The translations under genes and the position numbers were made by a program. 64,000 bases of DNA, from contig CM049312.1 in assembly GCA_026874595.1 (NCBI GenBank), positions 65,194,929 to 65,258,928 on the forward strand, written 5' to 3'. This DNA is from Sipunculus nudus. Taxonomy: Eukaryota > Annelida > Sipuncula > Golfingiida > Sipunculidae. How positions within the stretch are numbered: position 1 is the first letter of the stretch; each line of letters opens with the position of its first letter. Below are positions 11,241 to 24,189 of this stretch, piece by piece. The notes under the pieces are model-generated. The model made no database searches. It saw only the letters and a program-made list of their open reading frames with translations, and was not told the DNA's origin.

Positions 11241-12732
11241 CAGACCCGTGTTTATAAATGTTCACATCACATTGTGCTTCGTAATAGTGTTTTTGTATTA
11301 CGGCCCACTCAGCAGCATTCTCTTTTACACCAATTTCAAAAGACAGCAAAAACACATACATTTCCTAATTTTTTACCCAATTTTTTGACCCAACTTAAAA
11401 AAATTACTGACCTTATTTTCTGCTATGTACTTAACAAATGTATAGAAGAATATGTATACTAAAACTGATGAAAAAAAAATCAGTGGTGGTGATATAGGCA
11501 TTCTTGAAATGCACGTAACAATGGGGTTTTTAATGAAAAATTTAGGTTTTCCTTAATGTCTTTGGGGAACAAAGAACTTGTGACCCAATTTTTGGTATGG
11601 TGGGAGATCTTGGGGACATCTGCCCGTATGCAATATTTGGATTTGTAGGTCCAATTCTTTCAAAAAGTGCCCTGTTAACGGCCTGCCGACCGGATTGAAA
11701 ACGAAATAAGGACCATGACTATAGCACAGATGACTTATAGCCAACTGAGCTAAAATCTTTTCTTTAGTGGAATATTCTGTCAAATATTAGAGTACACAAT
11801 GTTCAAAAGTGTGCTTGTTCATTATCATTGGTCTAAATGAAGACTTAATACAATTTACATTCTGTGAAGTATGACCATAGATTTTAAATTTAAAAAATCG
11901 ATTTAAATTATAAAATATTATTAAAACAAAAAATGCAAAATTATATAAAAACAAATTAAAAATCAACAACCCTGGTGAGAAATATCTAATTTCGAAAAAG
12001 GGAGAGGATGGTATTATACACAAAAGATATGTTTTAACAGGATATTATTTTCCTTCTTGTTTGTAGGTGGACACAAATTCAGAAAAAAAATTGCCTTAAT
12101 GGCCAGAATTTCATTTTTCTCTTAACAACTTTGTGCCCATAAACTTATTAGATAGAGCATAAAAAAGCATGACTGCAAAACTTTTAAATGTCTGGCCCTA
12201 AGCTTGTCATGGTCACGAGTTAACACTCCGTACACAAGTTACATCAATACAACGTCGTTGATAAGTGAACCAGTAATGCATCTGCAGGCGCCCGCTCAAA
12301 CTAGGGGCGGAATATCCGGAAATGAGTCTTATCTGTTGCACATAATGCACAAAAAACGTTCAAATATGGCTTTAATAAATATCATAAAACACACTACTTG
12401 AGTGCGTACTTCGAAACTCTCTTGAACCCTCCATCATTGTACACATAAACGGGGGACTACATTGGCTGACCCAGGGGGGGATAAGATTATTAAATTATCG
12501 ACATTTTATTACTTTTTAATTCATAAGTTGCGGATATTAATGTACAGCTTTGTGATTGAGTCCATATTATAAGGTAGCATCCAAATATTTCTATAACGAG
12601 TCTCTCTGTTATTACACTCTGCTCGGTCATAACACCGAGGAACCCTGAAATTGCATTCGCCTGTGAGTGAGGAATGGCCTCCCCGATAGCCTGAGGAAAA
12701 GCCGGTAAAAAGTTTAATATAGGACTTGAACA
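11241..12732. other. Intergenic AT-rich sequence
   Basis: Only short unsupported frames on both strands. I see no recognisable gene or repeat. Confidence 0.35.
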
Positions 12733-12896
12733 TTTTAACAATTATTTTATCATGAGAATTACTTTTGAAAGATGATGATATTTTGCAAGTTATAAACATA
12801 GAATTTGATGTCAATGGTGAAAAAGCACATCTATGTTTATAACTTGCAATATATTATCTTTCAAAAGTAATTCTCGTGGTAAAATAATTGTTAAAA
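12733..12896. repeat. Fold-back element with about 65-bp arms
   Basis: The arm at 12733-12801 is nearly the reverse complement of 12831-12896, and the innermost 15 bases are perfect (12787-12801 against 12831-12845). The 29-base loop (12802-12830) contains ttgatgtcaatggtg and a gcac end. The whole would fold into one long hairpin, like a MITE-type foldback element. No target duplication was identified by eye. Confidence 0.75.
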
Positions 12897-12902
12897 GTAG
12901 TC

Positions 12903-12944
12903 AAGTAGAATGTTGATGTCAGTGGTGAAAATGCACTTCTACTT
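12903..12944. repeat. Small hairpin sharing the loop of the neighbouring fold-back
   Basis: The stem agtagaa (12904-12910) pairs with ttctact (12937-12943) around a loop with ttgatgtcagtggtg and gcac. The loop is almost identical to that of the 12733-12896 hairpin while the stem is different, so the loop behaves as the conserved unit. Confidence 0.65.
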
Positions 12945-13140
12945 TCAATTTAATATCCATAATTTGAGGAAATAAAAATAGGAAAGACGACCACATGTTA
13001 ATATACACCCAACAGGAAATCTTCATACTTTATGTAACACGTACCTCGGGTACCCTATTTCCTACCCCATAGGCCTATAACAGTAATTAACTTTAATGGA
13101 TACATGGTGATAATAGATGAAATAAAAAATATATTTCTAA

Positions 13141-13175
13141 TTATGTATATATATATATGTATATATATATTTAAT
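13141..13175. repeat. Short (TA)n tract
   Basis: An interrupted TA dinucleotide run. No other feature in the surrounding 12946-13218. Confidence 0.6.
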
Positions 13176-13218
13176 TTACAAAACAAAATTTTTAAGAACT
13201 TAGATTTAATAAAACCCA

Positions 13219-13515
13219 TCAGTCACCAACCAAATATAAGCGCCGACCCGTGTATGGGGATTTAGCACTGTAAGTGACACGGTAATATGCAAGACATGTC
13301 TGGTATTCTAGGTAATTATCATACATACTGCGTTGCATGAAGATGTTATTTTGCCTCCAAAATGTCATATACCATCTGGTCTTTCTATCGCAGTAAATTA
13401 TCCAGTCTGAACGGTTCCGAATTTTTGGTTTTCCTTTCATTATGCGCGACACTGTTTGGTGGTCGCGCTGCAGATACTTTCCCTTGCGTAGCGTCATGAC
13501 TGAGTCGGGGCCCAT
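13219..13515 (-). CDS. Unrecognised basic 98-codon ORF (doubtful)
   Basis: A complete ATG-to-stop frame on the - strand in otherwise stop-rich DNA. The product is basic and aromatic, with many Arg, Lys, Tyr and Trp and only two Cys, and no signal peptide. Directly upstream of the ATG the strand reads ...ACTGAG, which could be a weak splice acceptor. I match it to no family. It may be a terminal exon, a relic, or a chance frame. Nothing nearby helps to decide. Confidence 0.22.
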   Translation of the reverse strand: MGPDSVMTLRKGKYLQRDHQTVSRIMKGKPKIRNRSDWIIYCDRKTRWYMTFWRQNNIFMQRSMYDNYLEYQTCLAYYRVTYSAKSPYTGRRLYLVGD

Positions 13516-15339
13516 CTCAGTCAGTTATAAAACAAGCCCTAAGCATAAGCCAGGTTTTTAGTGCCTTGCAAACAGAATTGAAGAACTGTTTTTGATTGGG
13601 AGATTGTAAAACTCAGATACTTTTGTCTTGGTCAAATCTTGAAGATAAATAATGGTTGGAACTCAAGCTCGTGGCCCTTTTCGTTAATTCATGCTATGAT
13701 CTGTTCCCCTCCCCCACATATGCCCCCTCCCCCCTTCCCGATTTTAAAATGTCCTACTTGAGAATGTACAGGGAAGCGCCTAGGCAGACCATCAGAGTGC
13801 AGCAACTCCGCTGATTTACTTTTTTACAGATCTGCAACACATGTTAACCAGCCCATTAGAAATAAAATAGAAACAATTTAAGATCTGCCTAAATTCGATA
13901 CCATCAGACATGATAAGAAAGTGGAGAACTTACATGTTTTGTGTGCCTTCGTTGAAAGTATGTCCTCCTTTCCTCTCACCGGTACCAGCTTAATTTGTGC
14001 TTTGTTTCAAACAGCATGGGCCACGGTATATAGGTCAGTCAAGTTCGAGGTCGGGCAGCGTTGCTGTATATCATGTATCCAAATACACGAGGCGAAGTCA
14101 AGTGGCATTTGATATAATGTGTTAACCGGGGCAAGCAGTGGACCTCTCTACTTAGCATAATTACACTGGAATACTGGATCTCCTTTCTATTAGAGGTCTG
14201 AGAAATACAGTGCGCACAATTACACCGGAATACTGGATCTCCTTTCTATTTAAAACAAATGCCTAACTAAAACTGTACAGATAATGTTTATTTAATCCCT
14301 CAATCTTTATTCAGCAATCGAGGGAAAGGTCTGATGATTGTGTCCCTGTGACAGAGTCAGCCAAAGTAATAAATAATTTTAGCCCTGACTGTCGTTTAAA
14401 ATCGGCCATTTTCTTCACTACGTAGTAAAATAAGGTGATTAAGAAAAAAGTGGTCCGGACTTAAGGGAGGGGGACGGGGCTAAGTAATTATTGGTGTTTA
14501 TTTCAGCAAACCTTCACCGTACAGGTATGCTCTATATATGCTGTTCTATCTTGTAAAGAGTTATATTTAATTGCACAGTAGAATGTCTATTTAAAAACAG
14601 CAGTGAATCAGTATATGCTCCAGATCTGCTCTCCAAACTTAAGAAAATATTATATGTCGCTGAGGGCACTGTCTCAAAGCAGCAGTGTGTGAGCATCTGC
14701 TGCAAATCTGCTCTCTGGTCCATTCTGGTACATCTTGAGGCAGCAGAGATACAGCAAAAGTTGTTGCGTCTGCCTTGACGGTTTTTCACGAGAGAAGATT
14801 TTCAGTACATGCAAAAATGGGAATACTCCGTCCGGCACTTTAGAAACATTTGGATTGAAGGATTTTTTTTAATATCTTCAACTTATGAACTCGAATGTAA
14901 GAAATAGTGGATAAATCAATAATGTAATAGCTAGAAAATAACGAATGGTATTTAAAATCGAAAGTCAATTACGAATATTTGAAAAAAAAATGGATAAACT
15001 GAGAAATGTTGCAGCTGAAGGGGTCGGGGGGTGCCGCGCCGCGGGCGGCGCCCTAGAAGCAGCCACAGACCAAGGGCCAAATTTGTTAAAAGTATTATTA
15101 TCAATGACCTATATGGGCTGTCCCTTAAAGGTTGTAGGAATAATAAGTTGTCTTTCCATGTGAAAATCTGTAAAATATATAATGAGATAAGTAATGGTTC
15201 ATATGTTGTACCTGCTGAAATGGGTCGTTTGTCGTCGAAGGACGCAAAACAGCTGATGAGGCTGGCCAAAACAGGGGCTCCTGAATTATATTTCTGTTAT
15301 TAAAAGCAGCACATGATGGCACCCAAGATTGATCTTCTC
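13516..15339. other. Intergenic sequence with a 59-bp direct repeat
   Basis: No gene supported. A roughly 36-base block (aattacac..ggatctcctttctatt) occurs at 14159 and again at 14218, giving a local tandem duplication of 59-bp period. A short GC-rich patch lies at 15020-15060. Confidence 0.4.
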
Positions 15340-15344
15340 TACTG

Positions 15345-15840
15345 AATTTCCGGCGAATTGCGGAATTGCTAAAAGGCTGCCCATCCTTCAATCTCGTTTG
15401 TGGCTCCCCCTATCGGAGGATTCATAAAACTCTAAAGTTGCTGAATTGTCGGTAATTTGTGGGATTGCTTGTCGGGGGCCCCTCAGTGTAATCTCCTCTG
15501 GGCCTCCCCTATCAGAGGATTCAGAGAACTACAAAGTTGCTAAATTGCCGGCAATTTTGGAATTGATTGATCGGGGCCCCTTAATCTCATTGCCGCCTGG
15601 GGCTCCCTCTACCGGAGGATTAAGATAACTCGTAAATTGCAAAATTGCCATCAAATTGCGGAATTGCTAAACGGGGGCACCTCATTTCATTGTCGCCTAG
15701 GGCTCCCTCTAACGGAGGATTATGAGAACTTCAAAGTTGAAATATTGCCAGCAATTTGCGTTTTATGAGAGACGGGGAGGTCTTCCTTGCCGAATAGCAA
15801 AGTTGCTTCGAAAGTTGCTAAATTAATAGGAATTTGCGCA
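15345..15840. repeat. Tandem repeat, 99-100 bp unit, about 4.5-5 copies
   Basis: The successive units begin near 15345, 15441, 15540, 15640 and 15740. Each has aattgcYggcaatttg at its head, a G/C-rich centre (gggggcccctc then ggctccctct), and gaggatt..gaact..aaagttg at its end. The spacing is 96-100 bases. The units have diverged, and the last decays after about 60 bases. No protein-like frame runs through them. Confidence 0.8.
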
Positions 15841-15989
15841 CAAGGATGCAAAATTGTTGGTTACCTGATTGATTGCTGGCAGTTTGCAAGAGTTGTTTAC
15901 AATTTGCGAGACTGCTGGGAAAGTTGACGGGCACCGTGCAACTGTGCGAGAAAAGCAAGATTCAAATGGAAGATACCAACCTTTCCCCA

Positions 15990-18985
15990 CCTATATGATC
16001 CTTTGATAATTACAAACAAGAATGAACATTTTTTTATGTTTCGTGTTTGTTCATTATAAACCCTAATCATAAATCAAGTGAATGTGCCGAAACACACGTT
16101 CCAGATATAAACGGTAACCCTTTAACATATCTCAGCCGGACAGTATGTGGACCAGTAATTGGGTGGCATGACATGTTTAAGTAATTGTGTCACTGTAAAG
16201 AGAAACCCCTGCGTTCAACGACCACTTTTTTAAAATGTGGTTAAAGAATGTGTTTCTAACACTTTGTTAATTCACTATTGGAAAATCTTAAAAAAACTGA
16301 GACAGTTACACAGTACACAGTAAAAGTAAGAGATGAAACCGCGTCCATGTCATGAGTTTGTTTAAAAAAAAAAACTTGAGATAATGATTGCACGCAGAAG
16401 ATTCACTACAGCTCTACGGTTTCACTACAGCTATACAGAGAAAAATTGCATGTTAAATTTTTGCATCTCTTGGGCTAACAAATGAAACATTTTTGCAATG
16501 TGTCCTGCAGTAACAGAGTTTCCCCATTCTGTGACTACATACATACGTCAGAAGTAGCAAACATCATTTGAAATCTTCGACAGTACTCTTAATGAATGTG
16601 CTTACTTGTTTGTGTGATTTGTCTTGTTTATTTGTGGTTGTTGATGTCAGTCATACAGTTAACAACCTTCTATGTGTGAACTAGCGTAGGCTGATCAACA
16701 TGTAACATTCAAAAGAGAATCACTTGCAAATGTATTGAAATAATGATGTTTAGATGATAAGAAGACGTGAAAAAATGCAATTATTTCAAGGGTATATGGC
16801 TGTGTGTATCAGATGACACCAGTAAAGTACATGTCGAACGATATCTCAATTTAAATGGGAATATGGTCCGATGAACATATGTTTTTTTTTATATGCATGA
16901 CACAGCCTTGAGATTTTGTATGATTTCAATGTAGATCATACATTGCACCCTTGGATATTTTATCTTCATTTTAATTAGATCAATCGAAAAATCAAGAAGG
17001 TGAAGGTGTTAAATGTTAATGACAGTTCTGGACCTATGACTTAGCCATTGTGACCAAACACTGCTCATTGAGAAAGACATATTTCTAATGTGCCATAAGA
17101 CTAAAATTATTAAACTGAATGTATATTGTAACATAGAACCTCCTGGAGTTTAGAACTAAAGTCAGAGTCAAGTCCAATATAAGCTGTATGTTCCAACAGA
17201 AAGAAAATCACGTGACCTCATTTAGGTGTCCAATTCAAGATTTAAGTAGGTCACGCACTTAATACCTGCAGTTATTATACACATATTGGGACAGATAGCT
17301 CACTATAGCTTATAATATGCATAAAGACAGTCAATATAAAAGGGGCACTGTTACTGGAGCCTGAAATACACTCCCACAAGTTACCTTTCACTTCATATAA
17401 ATACAAATACTAAATTCCAGGTGTCCCAGGAGATCATTTCAACTGATATTAGATACAACGTTTTTGCCTTGTATGCTACCTTAATTTTTGAAGTTGTAAT
17501 TATGTTAAGGATTACAAAAGGAATGAAAAGATTTATCCTTAGACTGTCTATTTATGAAATATACAATTGATAAAAATCTATTAGAAAGTATAAATGTAAG
17601 GAATCATCAAGAGTCTGAAGGTAAAACCCTTATTTCTCTTGTATTTCCCGACAGCATAATAACCTAAAAGATAGACTTGCCTATTAATATATATTGGAAG
17701 GCGATAATTATTTTACGTGGGTCTGATTAAAACTTTGATTTTAGGGTCTACCGATTTTGAACTGGTCTATCAGGAATATTTGAAAATTTCGACCCCTATT
17801 TATATTTAACGTTTAGCCAAGAAGGGAACGTTATCTTGATAGTAGTTTATCTGTTTGTTTGTCCACGTTACATTAAGCTATAAATACTTTTCAATGAAAT
17901 TTTGAGACATTACAGTTGGCGAAACCCAGACAGAAGGGTTAAAACATTGGCCGGGTCTTGATGTAGATCCGTTGAAGGAGATTCTTATGAGGTCATCATG
18001 GTTAGGTGAGTGTATGAATAGACCCTTGATTCAAGTACCATTATGTTAAAGAGACATAAGTTACTCTGAATGTCTGTATAATTGGTGCAATAAATATATC
18101 CGAAATAATAAGTAAACAAATTCACCTTGTGCCCAATTCTAAAATGGTGTCAACCATACATTACCGTGATTTTGTATTTTGCGCATGTTTACACCAGTAA
18201 GAAATAATGATAATCGAATACATGTCAAAAAGTATATATTTGGTACATTACATACAATATGTAATTGTATTGTGACGCGTTTATGGTCACAAGGGTCTTA
18301 GTATAAAAATTCACAAAACAGGGGAGGTCAAGAGATTGGCTTAGATTCAAATAATAGTTTGTTCTTAGTAAACTGTTTCCTGCTGCCTGACAAATGTAGG
18401 ATTACTTTGGATCCAAGATCTCGAACAGTGAGGGAGGTAAATTTCAAAGTGTAATCTGCGTCAAATTATATATGTCTAACCGTAGTCGAAATCTCCGGAA
18501 AATACATTTACAATTTAAGATCATAATAATACAAATCATTACACTTCAAATATAGGTCCCTGGATGCCTTAAGTGACCTAATTTTCAGTATGCAAGGTTA
18601 TTTAAAAAAATCTAGAGATTAAGTAAGATGTTTCTAGGTTAGGCGGTTACGATTTATGTCGTGTTCAGTTTCATGGTTTCTTACACGTCTTTACATGTAA
18701 CAAGAGCCAGGAATAGCAAATTAGTTCTAGTGGGCCTTGTGCCAAATTCTGGAATGGTTTTAACTTCATATTTCCTTTTTTTAATCCTGACACACCAATA
18801 CGAGGAAATAATGTTTGGTCAGGTAAGATTCATAGCAAGCGAAAGGGTGGATCTTTATGTTAAATGACAGTTGACTCTTCTGTCAAATTTCGATTTTCTT
18901 ATTTGCTCGGTTTTGTTTTATTTTTCACCCAGTTACACAGACATGCAGATAGCGCATATATGTACATCCATATATCAAAATACGT
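15990..18985. repeat. Segmental duplication, copy II (left part)
   Basis: Collinear with 5828-9440 with many small indels. It begins with gatcctttgataattacaa and ends near the atatatgtacatc block. The two copies are far enough apart in sequence that no single long exact block survives, so the event is old. A 68-codon frame at 18661 is not maintained in the other copies and is not treated as a gene. Confidence 0.7.
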
Positions 18986-19735
18986 GAATTAATATGTTAA
19001 TAGGGATATTTATATTTTAGTGCTTATTTAGATTGGCTGATACCTATGATATTAAATTGATATATAATTGTCATACCGATACATATTATGAATGTCAACG
19101 GGGAAGGGTTGGAAGAAAAAAAAAATCTAATTATGGGGTCCAGAATTGAAATTTAAAGTTGACTTATGTGTTAGCGTCTGGGACCTAAATGTAAAAATAT
19201 GTTAGCGTTTCTACAAGCCCAATATCTACGATCATAATTTGTCAATTCTTTACCATATACACTTGATATTCCTTTATTTTAAATTTAATAAAATGAACAA
19301 AATTTGATACTAAAAAAACAGAAGTGTCAAGTGCTTTTGCATCTCCAATGTTTCAAATAGATAAATGTATTTCAGAAAATAAATTAAGTGATGAACGAAA
19401 CTATCTGGAGAAAAAGTTCGTAAAACAATCAAATCTGGCTCAAAATAAGACTATGGGAGTAAGAATGACAAAGTCATATTGAGCAATTCAGATAAGCAAG
19501 GGTAGGATAACTGTTTACACTAAGCTCTGATATTTCTTTTCAGGTTAACTTTATCTAGATGAAGTCAATTGTACATATTTACAAGAAAAAATTGTTTATT
19601 TCTTTCCTTTAAAAATCAATAGACCTTTCATATTTGTGACCTTGATTTGATGAAAGTTTGTTTATCTATACAGTTATTTTACATTTGCCCTTTCGAGTTA
19701 AATATTTAATAAAATAAAAAAAATATATTCAGGAA
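18986..19735. other. Intergenic AT-rich sequence
   Basis: This lies between the two duplicated blocks of copy II. No gene or repeat recognised. Confidence 0.35.
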
Positions 19736-21450
19736 GAATAATCAGACAATACAAAAGTATACGTTTGCTCCGATATCGAATTAGCAATTTTAGTTTTGAC
19801 GGAAAAAAATGTATCTAAATATTGTTCATTTTAATAGTCATATACGTAATAGTAAGTTATTCTTAACAGTACACCGTAGTAGCCTATCTTATGAAATTCT
19901 TTCCTTCGAGTACCTTGAAATTTTGGCTACTGGTGGTGCATTCTGTGCAATACCTATCATTTATCACTGGGAAGGCAACTTGACAATGGTATGGCGGTCA
20001 GTCTATTTTTTTTTCATTTCATGATATTATATTATGAAGAGATCGGTTGATTCCGAAGCAACAAGAAATTAACTAGCAATTGCTATAAAGCATTATATAT
20101 TAAACCAAGACTTATCATGCGGCTCTGTCTTGGGCCACATCTACAGCCTTATCTAATCTAACAATCCGAATATGGTTGATAAATCGACTACAAAGCTACC
20201 TTCCTCGAAGTAATTTTTTTTTCTCTGCCACCTTTTACATTGTCACTTTTCACCCTTTACTGTAGGTAGTCCCGGTTGACTTGTTCTTCAGAAATCTAAC
20301 TTCCTCGTGTCAATGGGACAGGTTATCAACTGCATAATACCGTGAGATCCACAGTAGCAAACCACAACGCAGAAAAATAACATTTTAGTTGTGTTTCTAC
20401 AACATGTAAAATTTAAATTAAATACAAATATTAATCACCCCTCATATAGATATAACACAATATATCGTTTTAAAATTAGTACAAAATAATGTAATTTTAT
20501 TAATCTTATATATTATCTACATTACATATTTCAAACAAAGGGCCTAGAAGAATTATCTCAGGGTATGGAGTTTAGAATGGTATTATTTAACTGGTATTTT
20601 TTAAAGAAAAACCTCAGAACTAAAACAATATTATAAGGATCAGTGGTTGTCATATGAGGGATAATGCTGACAGCGTATAAATCTCCCGCGCTTTTGGATG
20701 GTAAAATATAGCCTAAAAACCATCTTTTCGTCAGGATGATGATATGGACATTTGTCATGAATTCTTTCGATTCTATACGTATGCTATCCGTCAACCAGGA
20801 ATGGATTTTTATTTATTTCTAATATAATGATTTTTTTTCTCATGAACTGTTGAAGTGTCACGGCATTTACATTAACCTGCACAATCCATAACTAATAGAA
20901 TGCACAATCAAAGAATGCGAATTGGTAATTATTATGACCAAGGTGAGTCCTCTTCCGCTCTGACACCGAATTTTGACTGGGACTGAATGGTTACGAATCT
21001 ATTCTTTAATATCGGGAGCATTTGGGGTACTTGTCAGAAAAAAAAGCAAATCTGTTAAGCACCTTCTAGAGGTTATAAATCCTTTAACAGGCATAAACGC
21101 CCGAACGAAGAGGAAGGTTTCAACAGGGGCGGGACTGGCGGTAAGTGAAATGCTTTCCCTTTTCCTGGAACAACAAAGTAAATGCAACCAGACATGTATA
21201 CGCTCGTTTAGGTATAAAATAAAATGCTTTATCAATTCGTTACTTAAGACAAAGAATGTAAATGATATTGCTTACATAAAATGAATAATTCGGTAAGGTG
21301 ACTTTTAAGAAAACATCTTTTATGCTACAAGGTTTCTACACAGTTCTGACAGTATTACTGTGTTCCCTTTTAGATATATAGTGCAACGAACTAACATGGC
21401 TCCACATCCATCTACACATCTACCAAACACACTTATAGTCTGCAGATAAG
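19736..21450. repeat. Segmental duplication, right part (matches 25797-27424)
   Basis: Collinear with 25797-27424. Shared landmarks are ggtggtgcattctg (19931) against ggtagttcattctg, acaaagctaccttcctc (20190) against 26310, and gactgaatggttacgaatcta (20981) against 27121. The ends match at agtctgcagataagcaact just before a TA run. About 220 bases near 21075-21300 have no partner in the other copy. Confidence 0.7.
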
Positions 21451-21465
21451 CAACTGAATATGTAA

Positions 21466-21469
<4 letters not shown>

Positions 21470-21528
<59 letters not shown>

Positions 21529-21530
21529 GC
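21470..21530. repeat. (TA)n microsatellite
   Basis: About 60 bases of TA dinucleotides at the end of the duplicated block. The sister block has its own TA run further out at 27544. Confidence 0.9.
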
Positions 21531-22014
21531 GTGGCCGGAAGTAAAGCAGCGAACTGTATATCTCAACAATTCTTCATTGGAATTTCATAACAGTTTAGAT
21601 GCATATGCCACATCATGTTTTGAAAGAATACTATAAATTAACTGTCCCTGACGAAAAAAAGGTTTGTGTACAAAATTAATTAAAATGCTGCATAAACCAG
21701 AAAGACCAATTTAATAGATGGTCAATGGGTCTTCTTGAACCGTAGAATCTGTGATATATTATACCCTAATGATCACGAAAAGGTTTTCGTTAAAAGATAA
21801 CAACTAGTGTTCTTGATGGTTAACCAAAACAATATCGTGTAGAAAACAGACTCGTGTACAAAACAACATCGTGAAGTCATAACACTATTATCTGAAAATG
21901 ATGTTGCCAAGTGTCGTCTAAGTACATGAGGATAGTGTTACAAGGTAACGTTCAAGGTGTCTGTACTTAATACAAGCGATCATTATATATTCAACACAAC
22001 TTCCAAGATATATT

Positions 22015-22051
<37 letters not shown>

Positions 22052-24189
22052 TATGCGAATAATGCCAAATATAAATATTGGACCTCAGTTGAGAGAATTG
22101 GCTCAATGCCTTTGTAAAAAAGAAGCCCTCAAAATGGGTAGTTAATGTAATTGTTAGTTTTATGTGGTTGTTAAAGCTGAAAAAGTAAAAGTTCAGGCCT
22201 AACCTAAGATATTACCAAAGAATTACACATGACCTTCATCGGATTAAAATACTGTATGTCACAAATATGACAATTTATTCAGGGCCGGATCAAGAAGGCG
22301 TGTTTGAGGGGGGGGGGAGGGTCGGCCTGAGGATGAGGGGTTAAAGGGCAACCCTGGAACCCCCCCCCCCCCACCCTCAACCGGGGGACAGAGTCAGAAG
22401 CTCTTGATTTTACAATATTAACATTTTGAAACCTTGCTATCTATGTATAAATTTCTAGAAATATTTCACTGAGCAGTTATTATCTATAGAGCATGCCTTA
22501 TTTCTCACTGTGCCCCTTGACTGTGTTCTGTTTGATCTTTAATGTTTCATCTTTCATCTTTTCAATCATTTAGGATGTCCGGGGAGCCTTCTTATAGGGT
22601 TTTCTGGAAACTCCTATTATATTATTCTCTGATGTACATTAATATGAGCCAGAGATGCCAAACTCTCTTGACCCAAGTTGAAGTGAGATTGGTTTTAAAA
22701 AGTGTCTGTTTATACTATATAAGGCTAGAGGGTTCTCATTATTCATATAGGCATGATCTATTGAATTTTAGGGACAAACGACTTTCATTCACAGGTACTT
22801 AAATAAAAATGACATTTTACATCTCTGACATGTGGAAGAGCAGCCGAAAAGAAATCGCAGGGTCATGGGTTTTTTTTTCATTGCATTGAACAGACTTACT
22901 GTGTATTCATACCCCGTCTCTATACACAAGGATCCAGCATTGTTATTCATAATCTCTCCTTCTCTCGTACTCTCTACTTCCTTGTCCATACGTATATAAT
23001 CATATATATATAATAATAACATGTATATATGTGTGTATATATAATTATATTATGTGTGTGTACTGTACTGTGGATGTCTACCTCAGTTAGTCTACCTCAG
23101 TCTACATATATGTTTAATTGTAACCAGTGAATCACCTTTATACTAATAAGTACGATTTTATATGATTTAGACTCTTGTAAAAACACCGTTTCAATTATCT
23201 TTATACTGTGAGGAAACGTTCATTCTGTGATGGAAGTCTGCATTTCGCATTTACTTTATATCAAACATTTAAGGTAGAAAAGTCTGACATTTTTATTATC
23301 CTTTACAATATCGAATGAACCTAAACACCCAGCAGAACATATTTCTGTACTTCGGCTGCATAAGCACATATAATCTTTTTTGTTACAGTTTATGCTTATT
23401 TTGAAGCAGGAAATATATTCTAAATTAAGAGGTTGATCTAAATCCGATGATACTGACTTTTTATTATTTCATCAACGTAACGTTCTTCCCATGAACAAAA
23501 TGATTATGGGCCAATTGCAAATAAAACAACGTTGTACCATTCAATATAAAATTGAAATATATGTGCATTGCGTTTGTTTTGTTTGCTCCATACTCCAAAT
23601 ATTTTAGGAATCTACAAAATGAAATTGCTATAAGTGGTTTTATTATAAGAAAATACAGATAACTGGCGGAAAAGATTTGTTGCCTGAAAAATGCATGACG
23701 TATATCTGAAATAGTCACTCATATGAAACTAGAAAAGTGTGAAAACTACCTGAGCTAGGCTAAATAAAAATCCGAAAACAACAGGTTCGACTAAGCCTAC
23801 CAAATGTACTACTAGTATATCACAAGATATATGTCGTTTGTTATTATACAATAGAAATAAAATGCACGTACACATACATAAGTTATACATTTACATAAGA
23901 CAAAATATGGAGGCTCCGATAGATGAACAACACAAAACATTCGTATTCCATTCGACGTGAACACGATGCTAAATTGTATGTAGGTTACTTCACAACATAT
24001 ATGACAATTCTCTATCAAGATTTTTCTATGACGTTTAGAGTAAGGACGGGACCTTCAATGAGAAAGGTGTAAACACACTGTTGGGAAGAACGGATAGACT
24101 TTTGTGAGGCTCTAGATGTTGATGTTTTTCTTTCAGAAGGTATTGGATTCTAATTACTTTAGTTTTAATATATTTTTAGAGGTTCCTTG
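21531..24189. other. Intergenic sequence
   Basis: No gene supported. It holds a (TA)n at 22012-22052 and a G-run/C-run pair at 22308-22370 (g10 then c14) that could form an imperfect hairpin. The small frames are broken and unlike any family I know. Confidence 0.4.

Noticed and set aside
11063-11257. Frame encoding an LLEQ-like repeated peptide
   Set aside because: The periodicity comes from a degenerate GCAG-rich DNA repeat. Other frames and the minus strand are equally open.
18661-18867. 68-codon frame in duplicon copy II
   Set aside because: The matching sequence in copies I and III is interrupted or in another frame, so it is not conserved as protein.
20973-21284. 103-codon frame in the right-hand duplicon
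   Set aside because: It spans a segment absent from the sister copy and is not conserved there. No family resemblance.
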